A stretch of 64,000 nt of DNA from JBBRHQ01 sp963738305 (GCA_963738305.1 CAVTVU010000007.1:186001-250000); one strand, 5' to 3'. Positions 9,143 to 17,990 are shown, numbered from the stretch's first letter. A program made the numbers and translations. The notes: generated by a model from the sequence alone, not told the origin.

Positions 9143-10575
9143 GCAACCGGCCGATCCAGAGACTTACCGCAAGCCCGGTCCTGGTCGGGGCGCTGACGAC
9201 GCTGATCGTCATCGTCGCGGTCTTCCTCGCCTACAACGCCAACAACGGCCTGCCCTTCGTCCCGACCTACCAGGTCTCGGTGGTGGTTCCCAATGCGGGA
9301 GCACTGGTCCGCAACAACGACGTCCGGGTCGGCGGGGTCCGTGTCGGCACGGTGACGGCGGTCACCCCGGTGCAGGAGTCCGACGGCACGGTCCACGCCA
9401 AGCTCGACCTGAAGCTCGACAAGAGCGTCGAGCCCCTGCCGGTGGACTCGACGATCGTCGTGCGCTCCCGCTCTGCGCTGGGGCTGAAGTACCTGCAGAT
9501 CAACCCGGGGCACTCCAGTGAGGGGCTGGCGCAGGGCGGGTCGCTGGGGATCCGCGCCGCCCGCCCGGAGCCGGTAGAGCTGGACCAGGTCTTCAACATG
9601 TTCCAGAACAAGACCCGGCGCGACATCCAGAAGAACACGGCGGCGTTCGGCGGCGCCGTCGCGGGCCGCGGCCCGGCGATAAACGCGGCGCTGGGTGTTC
9701 TCCGCCCGCTGGTCGACCGGCTGATCCCGACGATGCGGAACCTCAGCTCGCCGCAGACCGACCTCGCCGGCTTCCTTCATGGCTTGGAGAACATCAACGG
9801 CGAGATCGCCCCGGTCGCCCAGACCCAGGCTGACATGTTCGTCGCCCTCGACCAGACCTTCGGCGCCCTGGCCACGGTGGCCCGCCCCTACATCCAGGAC
9901 TCGATCACCAAGGGCGTCCAGACGGAGCTGACGACGATCGACACCCTGCCGAGAATCAGGCCCTTCCTGGTCAATTCCGCCGGCCTCTTCAACGACCTCG
10001 AGCCGGGGGTGCGGGCGCTGGCCGCGAACGCGCCGGCGCTTGCCCAGGCATTTGAGGTCGGCGCGCCGATCCTCCGCGCCTCGCCGGCGCTGAACGCGCA
10101 GCTCCCCCCGACCTCGGAGGCGCTGCTCACGTTCTCGCGGGACCCGAACGTGACCAACGGACTGACCGCGCTGACCCGGACCACGAAGATCCTCAAGCCG
10201 ACCCTTGCCTACGTGGCCCCCGCCCAGAGCGTTTGCAACTACGCGACGATCCTCTTCAAGAACTTCGCCCAGAGCAACAGCTTCGGGGACAACGGCGGCA
10301 CCTGGCTGCGGTCGATCACGGTGATGCCGCCCTTCAACCCTGAGACCGGTGCTACCTATCCCAACAGCGAGGCCGGTCCGTCTAGTAGTCCCGCGAACGG
10401 CCCCGCGGGGAATCACCTCCACCTGAACCTGTTGCCCAACACCGCGTCGCCGGGGCAGCATCCGCGCGAGTGCGAGGCAGGAAACGAGCCCTTCAAGGAC
10501 CAGACGACGATCGGCAACGTCCCCGGCAACCAGGGGATCCGAACGTCGGGCCAGATCCCCCAACAGCTCAAGTGA
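9139..10575 (+). CDS. MlaD/MCE family protein (third)
   Basis: A 478-residue protein starting at ATG 9139, overlapping the previous stop by four bases. It has a signal-anchor at about residues 12-30, an MCE domain at about 38-115 (YQVSVVVPNAGALVRNNDVR, GGVRVGTVTAV) and a long alpha-helical region. Its C-terminal part has two cysteines (QSVCNYA and PRECEAG). It is a co-transcribed subunit of the mce assembly. Nothing in it indicates the cargo. Confidence 0.87.
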   Translation: MSNRPIQRLTASPVLVGALTTLIVIVAVFLAYNANNGLPFVPTYQVSVVVPNAGALVRNNDVRVGGVRVGTVTAVTPVQESDGTVHAKLDLKLDKSVEPLPVDSTIVVRSRSALGLKYLQINPGHSSEGLAQGGSLGIRAARPEPVELDQVFNMFQNKTRRDIQKNTAAFGGAVAGRGPAINAALGVLRPLVDRLIPTMRNLSSPQTDLAGFLHGLENINGEIAPVAQTQADMFVALDQTFGALATVARPYIQDSITKGVQTELTTIDTLPRIRPFLVNSAGLFNDLEPGVRALAANAPALAQAFEVGAPILRASPALNAQLPPTSEALLTFSRDPNVTNGLTALTRTTKILKPTLAYVAPAQSVCNYATILFKNFAQSNSFGDNGGTWLRSITVMPPFNPETGATYPNSEAGPSSSPANGPAGNHLHLNLLPNTASPGQHPRECEAGNEPFKDQTTIGNVPGNQGIRTSGQIPQQLK

Positions 10576-10578
10576 TCA

Positions 10579-12114
10579 ATGCCTCGTAAGCCCGGAACAA
10601 CCAAGTACAACGAGACCTTCTTCCGCAACTGGAGCGGGCCCGGACCGGTGGTGATCGGCACCATCGTGATTCTTCTCGTCGTGGTGGGGGTTTGGCTGGC
10701 CTTCACCAAGGAGCTGCCCTTCCAGAGCCCCGGCTATCAGCTCAAGGCGACCTTCGCGAACGGCGTGAACATCTCCGACAAGGCGCCGGTGCGGATCGCC
10801 GGCGTCGGCGTCGGCCAGGTCACCGGATTGAAGCGGGAGGGCGACAGCTCGGTGGTCACCTTCACGGTCAGCGACGCCGGGCGGCCGATCCACGTCGACG
10901 CGTCGGCCTCGATCAGGCCGAGGATCTTCCTCGAGGGCAACTTCTTCATCGATCTCGACCCCGGCAGCCCGAGCGCCCCCGAGATGTCAGACAAGGCGAC
11001 GATCCCGGTCACCCGGACGTCGACAGCGGTACAGCTCGACCAGGTCCTGACCGCATTCCAGCAGCCGGAGCGCGTCAATCTCCAGCGGCTCCTGATCGGC
11101 CTCGGAACCGCGCTCACGCATCAGCCGACGCCCGCCGAGGATCAGACCCAGGACCCCGAGGTGCAGGGAGAGAGCGCCGCCACCGCACTCAACCAGACGT
11201 TCGACTACGGCGCCACCGCCAGCCGCGGCTCGGCGATCGTCAACGAGGCGCTGCTCGGAGAGCGCCCCGATGATCTCTCCCAGCTACTCGTCGGAGGCAA
11301 CCGGATCTTCAAGACGCTGGCCAGCCGCGAAAGCCAGCTCCAAGGGCTGATCTCGAACTTCGACACCTTCACCGGGGCGCTCGCCGCCCAGGCGAACAAC
11401 CTCTCCGAGTCGATCGCGCTCCTGGCACCCACGCTCGACACGACGAAACGCTCGCTGGTCGACCTCAACGCGGCGCTGCCGGCCCTACGCGGCTACGCGA
11501 TCGCTGCGCGGCCGGGGATCGCGGAACTGCCGGCGACGATCAAGGCGGGTCTGCCCTGGCTGAAACAGGCGAAGCCGCTGCTGAGCAAGCGCGAGCTGGG
11601 CGGCATCGCCTCGCTGCTCGCCCGTGGCGTCCCGCAGCTCAACAACTCGACTCAGGCAACCCTCGGTCTATTGCCTCAGCTGACCAAGTTCAACCGGTGC
11701 GTCACCCACAACCTGATCCCGGCCGGCAACGTCGTCCTCAATGACCAGTTCGGTCCCTACAACTTCAGCTCGGGCCAGCCCAACTACCGCGAGTTCTTCT
11801 ACGCGACGACGGGTGTCGCCGGCGAAAGCCAGAACTTCGACGCCAACGGCCCCTACGTCCGCTTCCAACCGGGTGGAGGGACGGTCACCGTAAAGCAGCC
11901 CAATCCGAAGGGGATAACCGGAAACTCCGCCATCCTCCTGGAGCCGGCCAACGTGATGTACGGCAACACGATCTCGGCGCCGCTGGGGATGCGGCCTCAG
12001 GGGCACGGGGTCCCGCCGATCAAGTCGGGCAAGCCGTGCTTCAAGAACGCCGTCCCCAATCTGAACGGCCCCGCCGCCGCCGCTGGTCCGCCCAACCCGA
12101 CCGCTTATCCCTGA
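10579..12114 (+). CDS. MlaD/MCE family protein (fourth)
   Basis: A 511-residue protein starting at ATG 10579, 3 nt after the preceding stop. The anchor segment is at about residues 22-42 (GPVVIGTIVILLVVVGVWLAF). The MCE domain is at about 50-130 with KAPVRIAGVGVGQVTGLKR, then a helical region. The C-terminal part has a cysteine pair (FNRCVTH and GKPCFKN). It overlaps the next gene by one base (TGATG). It is a lipid-transport shell protein by family. Confidence 0.87.
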   Translation: MPRKPGTTKYNETFFRNWSGPGPVVIGTIVILLVVVGVWLAFTKELPFQSPGYQLKATFANGVNISDKAPVRIAGVGVGQVTGLKREGDSSVVTFTVSDAGRPIHVDASASIRPRIFLEGNFFIDLDPGSPSAPEMSDKATIPVTRTSTAVQLDQVLTAFQQPERVNLQRLLIGLGTALTHQPTPAEDQTQDPEVQGESAATALNQTFDYGATASRGSAIVNEALLGERPDDLSQLLVGGNRIFKTLASRESQLQGLISNFDTFTGALAAQANNLSESIALLAPTLDTTKRSLVDLNAALPALRGYAIAARPGIAELPATIKAGLPWLKQAKPLLSKRELGGIASLLARGVPQLNNSTQATLGLLPQLTKFNRCVTHNLIPAGNVVLNDQFGPYNFSSGQPNYREFFYATTGVAGESQNFDANGPYVRFQPGGGTVTVKQPNPKGITGNSAILLEPANVMYGNTISAPLGMRPQGHGVPPIKSGKPCFKNAVPNLNGPAAAAGPPNPTAYP

Positions 12115-13430
12115 TGAAGCGAGCGATCAAGACCCACCTGCGTGACTTCATCGGCATCGTCGTCCTGATCCTGGCGGCGCTGTTCACGCTGCTGGTGATC
12201 CTCTACAACCAGAAGGCGGCGCTGCCGGGCTGGGTACCGGGCCTTGGCCAGGACTTCTACAAGCTGAACGCCGAGTTCACGACCGCGCAGGCCGTCACGC
12301 CCGGCCAGGGCCAGTCGATCGACATCGCCGGGATCCGCGTCGGCAAGGTCGGCGGCGTCAGCCTCGAGGATGGCGTCGCCGTCGTCGAGATGGACGTTGA
12401 TACCAAGTACGAGGACCTGATCCACTCCGACGCGACGCTGCTGTTGCGGCCGAAGACGGGCCTCAACGACATGGTGATCGAGATCGACCCCGGCACCAGG
12501 GGCAAGACGCCCGCGGCGGGCTCGACGATTCCGCTGGCGCAGACGCTGCCCAACGTCCAGCCCGATCAGATCCTCTCCACGCTTGACGCCGACACCCGTG
12601 AGTACCTGGCGCTGTTGCTCGAGGGCGGCGGCAAGGGCCTGGGCGGCAACGGCGCGAGGTTCTCCGCCACCCTGCGGCGCTTCGAGCCGTTCACACGCGA
12701 CCTCGCCCGGATCGGCGGCGCCCTGGAGACGCGGCGCCGCAATATCCGGCGCTCGATCCACAGCTTCCGACTGATCGCCGAGGAGCTGGGCCATCACGAC
12801 GCGGACCTGGCGCGATTCGTCGACTCCACCGACGCGGCGCTTGGACATTTCGCCAACCAGCAGGCCGCGCTCCAGCAGTCCCTGGTCGAGTTGCCCTCGA
12901 CGCTCCGCGCCACTCAGACCAACCTCCAGAAGTCCGACCGCCTATCGCGCGTGCTGCGGCCGGCCCTGCTGGCTCTGATCCCCTCCGCGGTCGCCCTGAA
13001 GCCGGCGCTGGAGGCGACCCAGGAGACCTTCAGGGAGACGACGGTGCCGATCCGGGACCAGATCCGCCCGTTCACCCGCCAGATCCGCCCGACCGTGACC
13101 CACCTTGTCCAGACCTCGGCGCCTTTGGAGAAGACCTCGAAGAGCCTGCGCACCGCCTTCACCGACCTCAACACGCTGCTCAACATGCTCGCCTACAACC
13201 CGCCCGGCTCGACCCAGGAGGGCTACCTGTTCTGGCTCTCCTGGCTTAACCACAACTTCAACTCGATCTTCCTGACGCAGGACGCCGAGGGACCGTTGCG
13301 GCGCGGGCTCCTGCTCTACACGTGCAATACGGCGGATAAGGGCCTCCAGACCGCTGGGGGCAACCCGCTGCTGAAGACCAACCTGCAGACCTCCCAACTA
13401 CCGAGCAAGGCAGCGATCTGCTCGTTCTGA
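12114..13430 (+). CDS. MlaD/MCE family protein (fifth)
   Basis: A 438-residue protein. ATG 12114 is chosen because it shares its A with the preceding TGA; the in-frame upstream start at 12036 would overlap the previous gene by nearly 80 bases. The signal-anchor is at about residues 10-32 (FIGIVVLILAALFTLLVILY). The MCE domain at about 45-125 includes GQSIDIAGIRVGKVGGV. Long helices follow, and the protein ends in a region with two cysteines (LYTCNTA and AAICSF). It is coupled to the rest of the mce cluster. Confidence 0.87.
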   Translation: MKRAIKTHLRDFIGIVVLILAALFTLLVILYNQKAALPGWVPGLGQDFYKLNAEFTTAQAVTPGQGQSIDIAGIRVGKVGGVSLEDGVAVVEMDVDTKYEDLIHSDATLLLRPKTGLNDMVIEIDPGTRGKTPAAGSTIPLAQTLPNVQPDQILSTLDADTREYLALLLEGGGKGLGGNGARFSATLRRFEPFTRDLARIGGALETRRRNIRRSIHSFRLIAEELGHHDADLARFVDSTDAALGHFANQQAALQQSLVELPSTLRATQTNLQKSDRLSRVLRPALLALIPSAVALKPALEATQETFRETTVPIRDQIRPFTRQIRPTVTHLVQTSAPLEKTSKSLRTAFTDLNTLLNMLAYNPPGSTQEGYLFWLSWLNHNFNSIFLTQDAEGPLRRGLLLYTCNTADKGLQTAGGNPLLKTNLQTSQLPSKAAICSF

Positions 13431-13434
13431 CCTG

Positions 13435-15036
13435 ATGCAGAAACAAGCCCCCTCGATAACCCAGCTGGTGATCATCGCCGGTTTCACGCTGTCGTGTTTC
13501 GGGCTGCTGCTCTTCCTCTGGGTCTCCTTCGGGGGGCCGACGCCGTTGAAAGCGAAGGGCTACACCTTCGAGGTCCCGCTGAAGGAGGCCGGCCAGCTCG
13601 CCGAGCAGTCAGACGTCCGCATCTCCGGGGTCTCGGTCGGCAAGGTGACCGGTATCAAGCTTGGCTCCGGCAAGGACGCGGGCTCGGCCGTGGCGACGGT
13701 CGAGCTGAACAACACGTACGCCCCGATCCCCCAGAACACGCGGGCGACCCTGCGGCAGAAGACCCTCCTGGGAGAGACCTACATCGATCTCTCCCCGGGC
13801 GATCGCAAGGACGAAAACCTTCCCGACGGCGGCGAGCTGCCGCGGCTCCAGGTGGCGCCATCGGTCGAGCTGGACGAAATCCTGCGCACCTTCAACGCCA
13901 AGACCCGGGTCGCCTTCCAGAACTGGATGTCGGATGCGGCGGTCGCCTTCGAAGGTCGCGGCCCCGGTCTCAACACCGCCTTCGGCCTGCTCGAGCCGAC
14001 CCTCACCGACGCCGACAAGGTCGTCCGGGTGCTCGACACCCAGCGGGTCGCGGTGAGGCAGTTCGTCCGCAACACCGGCGTGGTGCTGAACGCGCTCACC
14101 GCCCGCCAGGGCCAGCTTCAGGGGTTGATCCGCAACAGCAACGCCGTGTTCCAGACGACGGCCCGCCGCAATCAGGACCTCCGGGCCCTGTTCCTGGTGC
14201 TGCCCACCTTCCTCGACGAGTCGAGGCTGACGCTGAACAGGCTGGACCGATTCGCCGCCAACACCAACCCGCTGATCACCCATCTTCGGCCGGCGGTCCG
14301 CAACCTGGCGCCGGTGCTGAAGGACACCGGCCACCTGGCGCCGATCCTGCGCGACTTCCTAGTCGGCCTGAAGCCGGTGATCCGCGCAGCACCGGTGCAG
14401 TTCCCGGCGCTTCGCAAGTTCCTGCTCCAGGACCTGCCTCCGTACCTGGGGCGGCTCGACTCCTTCTCCCAGGACCTCGACCCCCTGCTCCAGGCCGTCG
14501 GCCTCTACAAGCGCGAGCTGGCCGGTTTCCTCGCCAACTCGGCGTCCGCTCTGAACGCGAAGCAGTCGGATCCCGAGACCGGCAATCTGAAGAGCTTCAA
14601 GTACCTACGAACCGGAGTGCCGCTCGGCGCGGATTCGCTCTCGGCATACCCACGGCGCCTGCTCATCAACCGCACCAATCCATATCTCAAGCCGAATGGC
14701 ACGTTCAACCTGAAGAGCGGGGGCATGCGCTCCTTCGAGACGAGGCAATGCTCGACCGGGATCAACGCGATCCTGCGCGACTGGACTGCGCTCACCCCCG
14801 CAGAGCAGGCGACTTTCGCGGGCTCAACTGCTGAATCGCGCCAGGGATTCCCCCCGACGTCGCCGGACACCACCCCCGAGGACCTCTATGACCGGATCAA
14901 GCAGTACGCCTTCCTCAACCAGACGAGCTCGAACACGCTGCCGACGCCGCCCTGCACGGCCCAGGGGACCTACCCGCCGCTGGGGCAGACGGGGCAGCCG
15001 GCGACAAAGTACCTGCACGTTTTCTCGAGGCCGTAA
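13435..15036 (+). CDS. MlaD/MCE family protein (sixth, last of cluster)
   Basis: A 533-residue protein starting 4 nt after the fifth mce gene. The N-terminal anchor is at about residues 10-30 and the MCE domain at about 38-120 (SDVRISGVSVGKVTGIKLG and LLGETYIDLSPG). A long helical region follows, then a C-terminal part with cysteines in TRQCSTG and TPPCTAQ. A rho-independent terminator follows at 15073, so this is the operon end. No YrbE permease or Mkl-type ATPase gene lies on either side in this window; these must be supplied from elsewhere if the complex is a canonical importer. Confidence 0.87.
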   Translation: MQKQAPSITQLVIIAGFTLSCFGLLLFLWVSFGGPTPLKAKGYTFEVPLKEAGQLAEQSDVRISGVSVGKVTGIKLGSGKDAGSAVATVELNNTYAPIPQNTRATLRQKTLLGETYIDLSPGDRKDENLPDGGELPRLQVAPSVELDEILRTFNAKTRVAFQNWMSDAAVAFEGRGPGLNTAFGLLEPTLTDADKVVRVLDTQRVAVRQFVRNTGVVLNALTARQGQLQGLIRNSNAVFQTTARRNQDLRALFLVLPTFLDESRLTLNRLDRFAANTNPLITHLRPAVRNLAPVLKDTGHLAPILRDFLVGLKPVIRAAPVQFPALRKFLLQDLPPYLGRLDSFSQDLDPLLQAVGLYKRELAGFLANSASALNAKQSDPETGNLKSFKYLRTGVPLGADSLSAYPRRLLINRTNPYLKPNGTFNLKSGGMRSFETRQCSTGINAILRDWTALTPAEQATFAGSTAESRQGFPPTSPDTTPEDLYDRIKQYAFLNQTSSNTLPTPPCTAQGTYPPLGQTGQPATKYLHVFSRP

Positions 15037-15072
15037 CGGGTAGGTCTAAAGCGGGTAGTTAATGGCAACAGG

Positions 15073-15110
15073 GAGGAGGGGACCGCAACTTCGCGGCCCG
15101 CCTCGTTTTT
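15073..15110 (+). terminator. Rho-independent terminator after the mce operon
   Basis: A GC-rich imperfect hairpin (arms GAGGAGGGGACCGC and GCGGCCCGCCTC) is followed by a run of five T. It lies 37 nt after the last mce stop codon. Confidence 0.7.
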
Positions 15111-15132
15111 CGGTAGGGCGGTCATAGCCTTG

Positions 15133-15221
15133 ATAGGTTCGGGCCAGGAGAGAGAAGCCGCGGAGGTCCGCGGGAAAGACGACGCCTGAGGAGGCGTCAG
15201 GACCAAGGAGAGTTGAAGAGT
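15133..15221 (+). promoter_or_regulatory. Promoter and structured leader, copy 1
   Basis: A TAGGTT -10 at 15134 is followed by a leader with two hairpins: CCGCGG(AGGT)CCGCGG at 15158-15173 and GACGCCT(GAGG)AGGCGTC at 15181-15198. An AAGGAG ribosome site at 15205 follows. The same order, hairpins and site occur before the paralogous gene (16219-16303), so the leader is conserved with the coding part and may control mRNA stability or translation. Confidence 0.55.
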
Positions 15222-16070
15222 ATGCGGAAGCGCAAGCATCTGATTTGGGTGCTGGGCCTGGCCCTCGCTTTGGGCGTCTCGGCTGTGGCCGTGGGCGCCG
15301 GCAACACGGACAACACGCAGGAGATGGCGGTGACCGTGACGCCGAGCAAGCAGGCAAAGCACAGGTTCGGCAACGCCAAGCTTCGCAGCCTGACGACCAC
15401 CGGGACCAACGGCACGGGCGCCTACGCGATCACTCCGGTCGATCACGCCGTCATCTACTACGACAAGGACATCAAGTTCGACACGAAGGGCGTGCCGCAG
15501 TGCAGCAAGAGCCTCGCCGGTCTGACCACCGCCCAGGCGAAGGCCACGTGCGGCAAGGCGATCATCGGCAAGGGCCAGGCCGTGGTGAAGATCACCGGTA
15601 ATCCTGCGCTCCCCGACACCCCCACCACCATCACCGCCTTCAACGGCAAGCCCTCGGGGGGCAAGCCGGTGATCCTGCTGCATGTCTACTCGCCCTCGCT
15701 GGGCACCTCCAACGTCCAGGTCCTGGTCGGCAAGCTGATCAGGATCAAGGGCAAGTACGGCTGGAAGCTCGACGTGACCGTGCCGCAGCTGCTCGCGGGT
15801 ACGGCGACGACGGTCTTCGACGTCACCGTCCAGCACAAGCCCGTGGTCACCAAGCGAACCAAGGTGATCCACAAGACGATCCGCCGCCACGGTCGCAAGA
15901 TCCGCAAGCGGATCAAGAAGACGATTAGGACCAAGCACTACTACGTGAGCGCCAAGTGCAGCCACGGCAAGTGGTTCTACCGGGGCACGTTCCACTACAA
16001 GAGCAACGGCGGCCCGGCCAAGGAGGGCACCCTGCCCGCCTCGAGCACCCAGCCCTGCACGGCCAAGTAG
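15222..16070 (+). CDS. Secreted basic protein, tandem paralogue 1
   Basis: A 282-residue exported protein of unknown function. ATG 15222 is chosen by match to the paralogue's start; TTG 15213 is too close to the AAGGAG site. The signal peptide is about residues 1-26 (RKRKHLIWVLGLALALGVSA, then VAVGAG). The mature domain (about 30-200) contains VDHAVIYYDKDIKFDTKG, QCSKSLAGLTTAQAKATCG and repeated beta-type segments. A very basic K/R/H-rich stretch (about 205-240) and a cysteine-containing C-terminus (SAKCSHGKW, STQPCTAK) complete it. Four cysteines suggest two disulfides. It closely matches the next gene over its whole length. The basic tract could bind cell-wall polymers or nucleic acid; that is inference. 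Confidence 0.75.
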   Translation: MRKRKHLIWVLGLALALGVSAVAVGAGNTDNTQEMAVTVTPSKQAKHRFGNAKLRSLTTTGTNGTGAYAITPVDHAVIYYDKDIKFDTKGVPQCSKSLAGLTTAQAKATCGKAIIGKGQAVVKITGNPALPDTPTTITAFNGKPSGGKPVILLHVYSPSLGTSNVQVLVGKLIRIKGKYGWKLDVTVPQLLAGTATTVFDVTVQHKPVVTKRTKVIHKTIRRHGRKIRKRIKKTIRTKHYYVSAKCSHGKWFYRGTFHYKSNGGPAKEGTLPASSTQPCTAK

Positions 16071-16102
16071 CAACTGCGTAGAGCAGTCGCAAGAAAGCAT
16101 CG

Positions 16103-16135
16103 AGAAGGGCGGCCTCCGGGCCGCCCTTCTTCTTG
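16103..16135 (+). terminator. Rho-independent terminator, copy 1
   Basis: Perfect hairpin GAAGGGCGGCC(TCC)GGGCCGCCCTTC followed by TTCTT. An almost identical terminator follows the second paralogue at 17163. Confidence 0.85.
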
Positions 16136-16218
16136 TCCGGAAGAGGCCGCCCCGAGCATGGTTTCCCGCGGGTCGTGGCGGGTATCTGGCCTGAGGCGTG
16201 AGGCAGTGCTCAACTCTG

Positions 16219-16303
16219 GTAGGTTCGCGCCGGGAGAGAAGCCGCGGGGGTCCGCGGGAAGACGACGCCTGAGGAGGCGTCAGGATCAAGGAGAGGCGAG
16301 GGT
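16219..16303 (+). promoter_or_regulatory. Promoter and structured leader, copy 2
   Basis: A second copy of the 15133 leader: TAGGTT at 16220, hairpins CCGCGG(GGGT)CCGCGG and GACGCCT(GAGG)AGGCGTC, and an AAGGAG site before ATG 16304. It differs from copy 1 by only a few substitutions and short indels. Confidence 0.55.
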
Positions 16304-17131
16304 ATGCGAAAGCGCAAGCATCTGATCTGGGTGCTGGGCCTGGCCCTAGCGGTGGGTGGCTCGGCGGTGGCCGTGGGCGCCGGCAACACGAACAACACGC
16401 AGACGATGGCGGTGACCGTGACGCCGAGCAAGCAGGCAAAGAACAAGTTCGGCAACGCCAAGCTCCGCAGCCTGACGACAACCGGAACTACCACCACCGG
16501 CGCCTACGCGATCACCCCGGTCGACCACTCGGTGATCTACTACGACAAGGACATCAAGTTCGACACGAAGGGTCTGCCGCAGTGCAGCAAGAGCCTCGCC
16601 GGCCTGACCACCGCCCAGGCGAAGGCCAGGTGCGGCAAGGCGATCGTCGGCAAGGGCCACGCCGTGGTGAAGATCAGCGGTAATCCTGCGCTCCCCGACA
16701 CCCCCACCACCATCACCGCCTTCAACGGCAAGCCCTCGGGGGGCCATCCGGTGATCCTGCTGCACACCTACTCGGTGGCCCTGGGCACCTCCAACGTCGT
16801 GGTCCTGGTCGGCAAGCTGTTCAAGGTCAAGTCGGGCAGCTACGGCTGGAAGCTCGACGTGACGGTGCCGCAGCTGCCCGCGGGCACGGCGGCGACGACC
16901 TTCGACGTCACCGTCCAGCACAAGCCGTGGGTCACCAAGAAGCACAAGACGATCCACCGCGGCCACCGGACGATCCGCAAGACGATCAAGACCAGGCATC
17001 TCTACGCGAGCGCAAAGTGCTCGAAGGGCAAGTGGCACTACAAGGGCACCTTCCACTACTCGAGCACCGCAGGCCCGAGCCGCTCCGGCTCGCTGCTCGC
17101 GACGGACACCCAGCCCTGCACGGCCAAGTAG
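16304..17131 (+). CDS. Secreted basic protein, tandem paralogue 2
   Basis: A 275-residue paralogue of the preceding gene. It has a signal peptide at about residues 1-26 and the same domain landmarks (VDHSVIYYDKDIKFDTKG, QCSKSLAGLTTAQAK, NPALPDTPTTITAFNGKPSG). Its basic tract is shorter (about residues 205-230). It keeps the four cysteine positions. Each copy has its own promoter/leader and terminator, so the duplication covered a whole transcription unit of about 1.08 kb. The function is unknown. Confidence 0.75.
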   Translation: MRKRKHLIWVLGLALAVGGSAVAVGAGNTNNTQTMAVTVTPSKQAKNKFGNAKLRSLTTTGTTTTGAYAITPVDHSVIYYDKDIKFDTKGLPQCSKSLAGLTTAQAKARCGKAIVGKGHAVVKISGNPALPDTPTTITAFNGKPSGGHPVILLHTYSVALGTSNVVVLVGKLFKVKSGSYGWKLDVTVPQLPAGTAATTFDVTVQHKPWVTKKHKTIHRGHRTIRKTIKTRHLYASAKCSKGKWHYKGTFHYSSTAGPSRSGSLLATDTQPCTAK

Positions 17132-17162
17132 CGACCGCGTAGAGCAGTCGCAAGAAGCATCG

Positions 17163-17194
17163 AGAAGGGCGGCCTCCGGGCCGCCCTTCTCTTT
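17163..17194 (+). terminator. Rho-independent terminator, copy 2
   Basis: Same GAAGGGCGGCC(TCC)GGGCCGCCCTTC hairpin as at 16103, followed by TCTCTTT. Confidence 0.82.
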
Positions 17195-17217
17195 GCGCCC
17201 TCATGCCCCTCCTCGTA

Positions 17218-17301
17218 TGCGGCTGAGAGGAGTCGAACCTCCACGTCCCGAAGGACACAGGCACCTGAAGCCTGCGCGTCTACCAGTTCCGCCACAGCCG
17301 C
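17218..17301 (-). tRNA. tRNA-Leu (anticodon CAG)
   Basis: On the minus strand, an 84-nt class II tRNA. It has a perfect 7-bp acceptor stem (GCGGCTG/CAGCCGC), an anticodon stem-loop CAGGC-TTCAGGT-GCCTG giving CAG, a long variable arm and a T-arm with GGTTCGACTCC. The CCA end is not encoded. A minus-strand -10-like TAGATT lies at 17312-17317, about 10 nt upstream. Confidence 0.95.
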
Positions 17302-17355
17302 GGGGGAAGCAAATCTAGCGGTCCGCGTCTCGACTGCGGGCCATCGCCCGAACGC

Positions 17356-17361
17356 TACAAT
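17356..17361 (+). promoter_or_regulatory. -10 element of tRNA-Glu
   Basis: TACAAT, close to the consensus, lies 13 nt before the tRNA-Glu 5' end. The divergent tRNA-Leu promoter is 40 nt away. Confidence 0.6.
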
Positions 17362-17374
17362 CGCCCCTGTCCTC

Positions 17375-17447
17375 GCCGCTATCGTCTAGGGGACTAGGAC
17401 GCCGGATTCTCAGTCCGGAAACCGGGGTTCGAATCCCCGTAGCGGTG
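17375..17447 (+). tRNA. tRNA-Glu (anticodon CTC)
   Basis: A 73-nt tRNA with acceptor stem GCCGCTA/TAGCGGT (a G-U first pair) and anticodon stem-loop CCGGA-TTCTCAG-TCCGG, giving CTC. The T-arm is GGGGTTCGAATCCCC and the discriminator is G. The D-arm (TCGTCTAGGGGACTAGGA) fits the tRNA-Glu pattern. CCA is not encoded. Confidence 0.95.
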
Positions 17448-17455
17448 CCTCTGCA

Positions 17456-17947
17456 GTGACGGCATCCAACGGCTCCAGTTCCCTCAGCGACGAATTCCTA
17501 CCCGCCTACGATGTATCGGACGCGGTGGCGGTACTGGTCGAGGCCGAGACTGGACTCGCATGGCGAGCCCTTCTGGACGTCGATCTGGTGCAGGTCGGAC
17601 GACGCTCTCCCCTGGTGGGAGTGCTCGGGGCCGTGCGCACGCTGCCGGAGGCGGTGGCGCACCTGCAGAAGTTCTGGCCACCCGTGATCTCCTACGTGGA
17701 GGTCGAGGCGGATGGGTTTCGCGAGTTCAATGAGCCTGGGTTTGCGAAAACGGTCTATACGCTCTCGGCGCAATCGCAGGGGGCCGGCAAGACGTTGCTC
17801 TCGGGGACGATGCGCACCGCAACCACCGACGAACACGCGCGCCGCTGGTTCCGGCACTACTGGACATTCGGTGTCGGCTTCGGCGCGCACGTGCCGGTGA
17901 GTGCGCTACTCGAGGCTGCCCGCGAACAAGCAGAGTTCCAGCCGTAG
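17456..17947 (+). CDS. Hypothetical protein, possibly SRPBCC-like
   Basis: A 163-residue soluble protein starting GTG 17456, only 8 nt after the tRNA-Glu. No internal ATG gives a better start. The pattern of a hydrophobic N-terminal helix, a central LVQVGRRSPLVGVLGAVRTL and a C-terminal WFRHYWTFGVGFGAHVPV resembles helix-grip (polyketide cyclase/SRPBCC-like) proteins, but this is weak. It may be read through from the tRNA promoter, since no separate promoter is evident in 8 nt. Confidence 0.55.
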   Translation: MTASNGSSSLSDEFLPAYDVSDAVAVLVEAETGLAWRALLDVDLVQVGRRSPLVGVLGAVRTLPEAVAHLQKFWPPVISYVEVEADGFREFNEPGFAKTVYTLSAQSQGAGKTLLSGTMRTATTDEHARRWFRHYWTFGVGFGAHVPVSALLEAAREQAEFQP

Positions 17948-17990
17948 AAGTGTCGATGAGCGTCGCCAATTTGCGTAATCCCCTTCGGTC

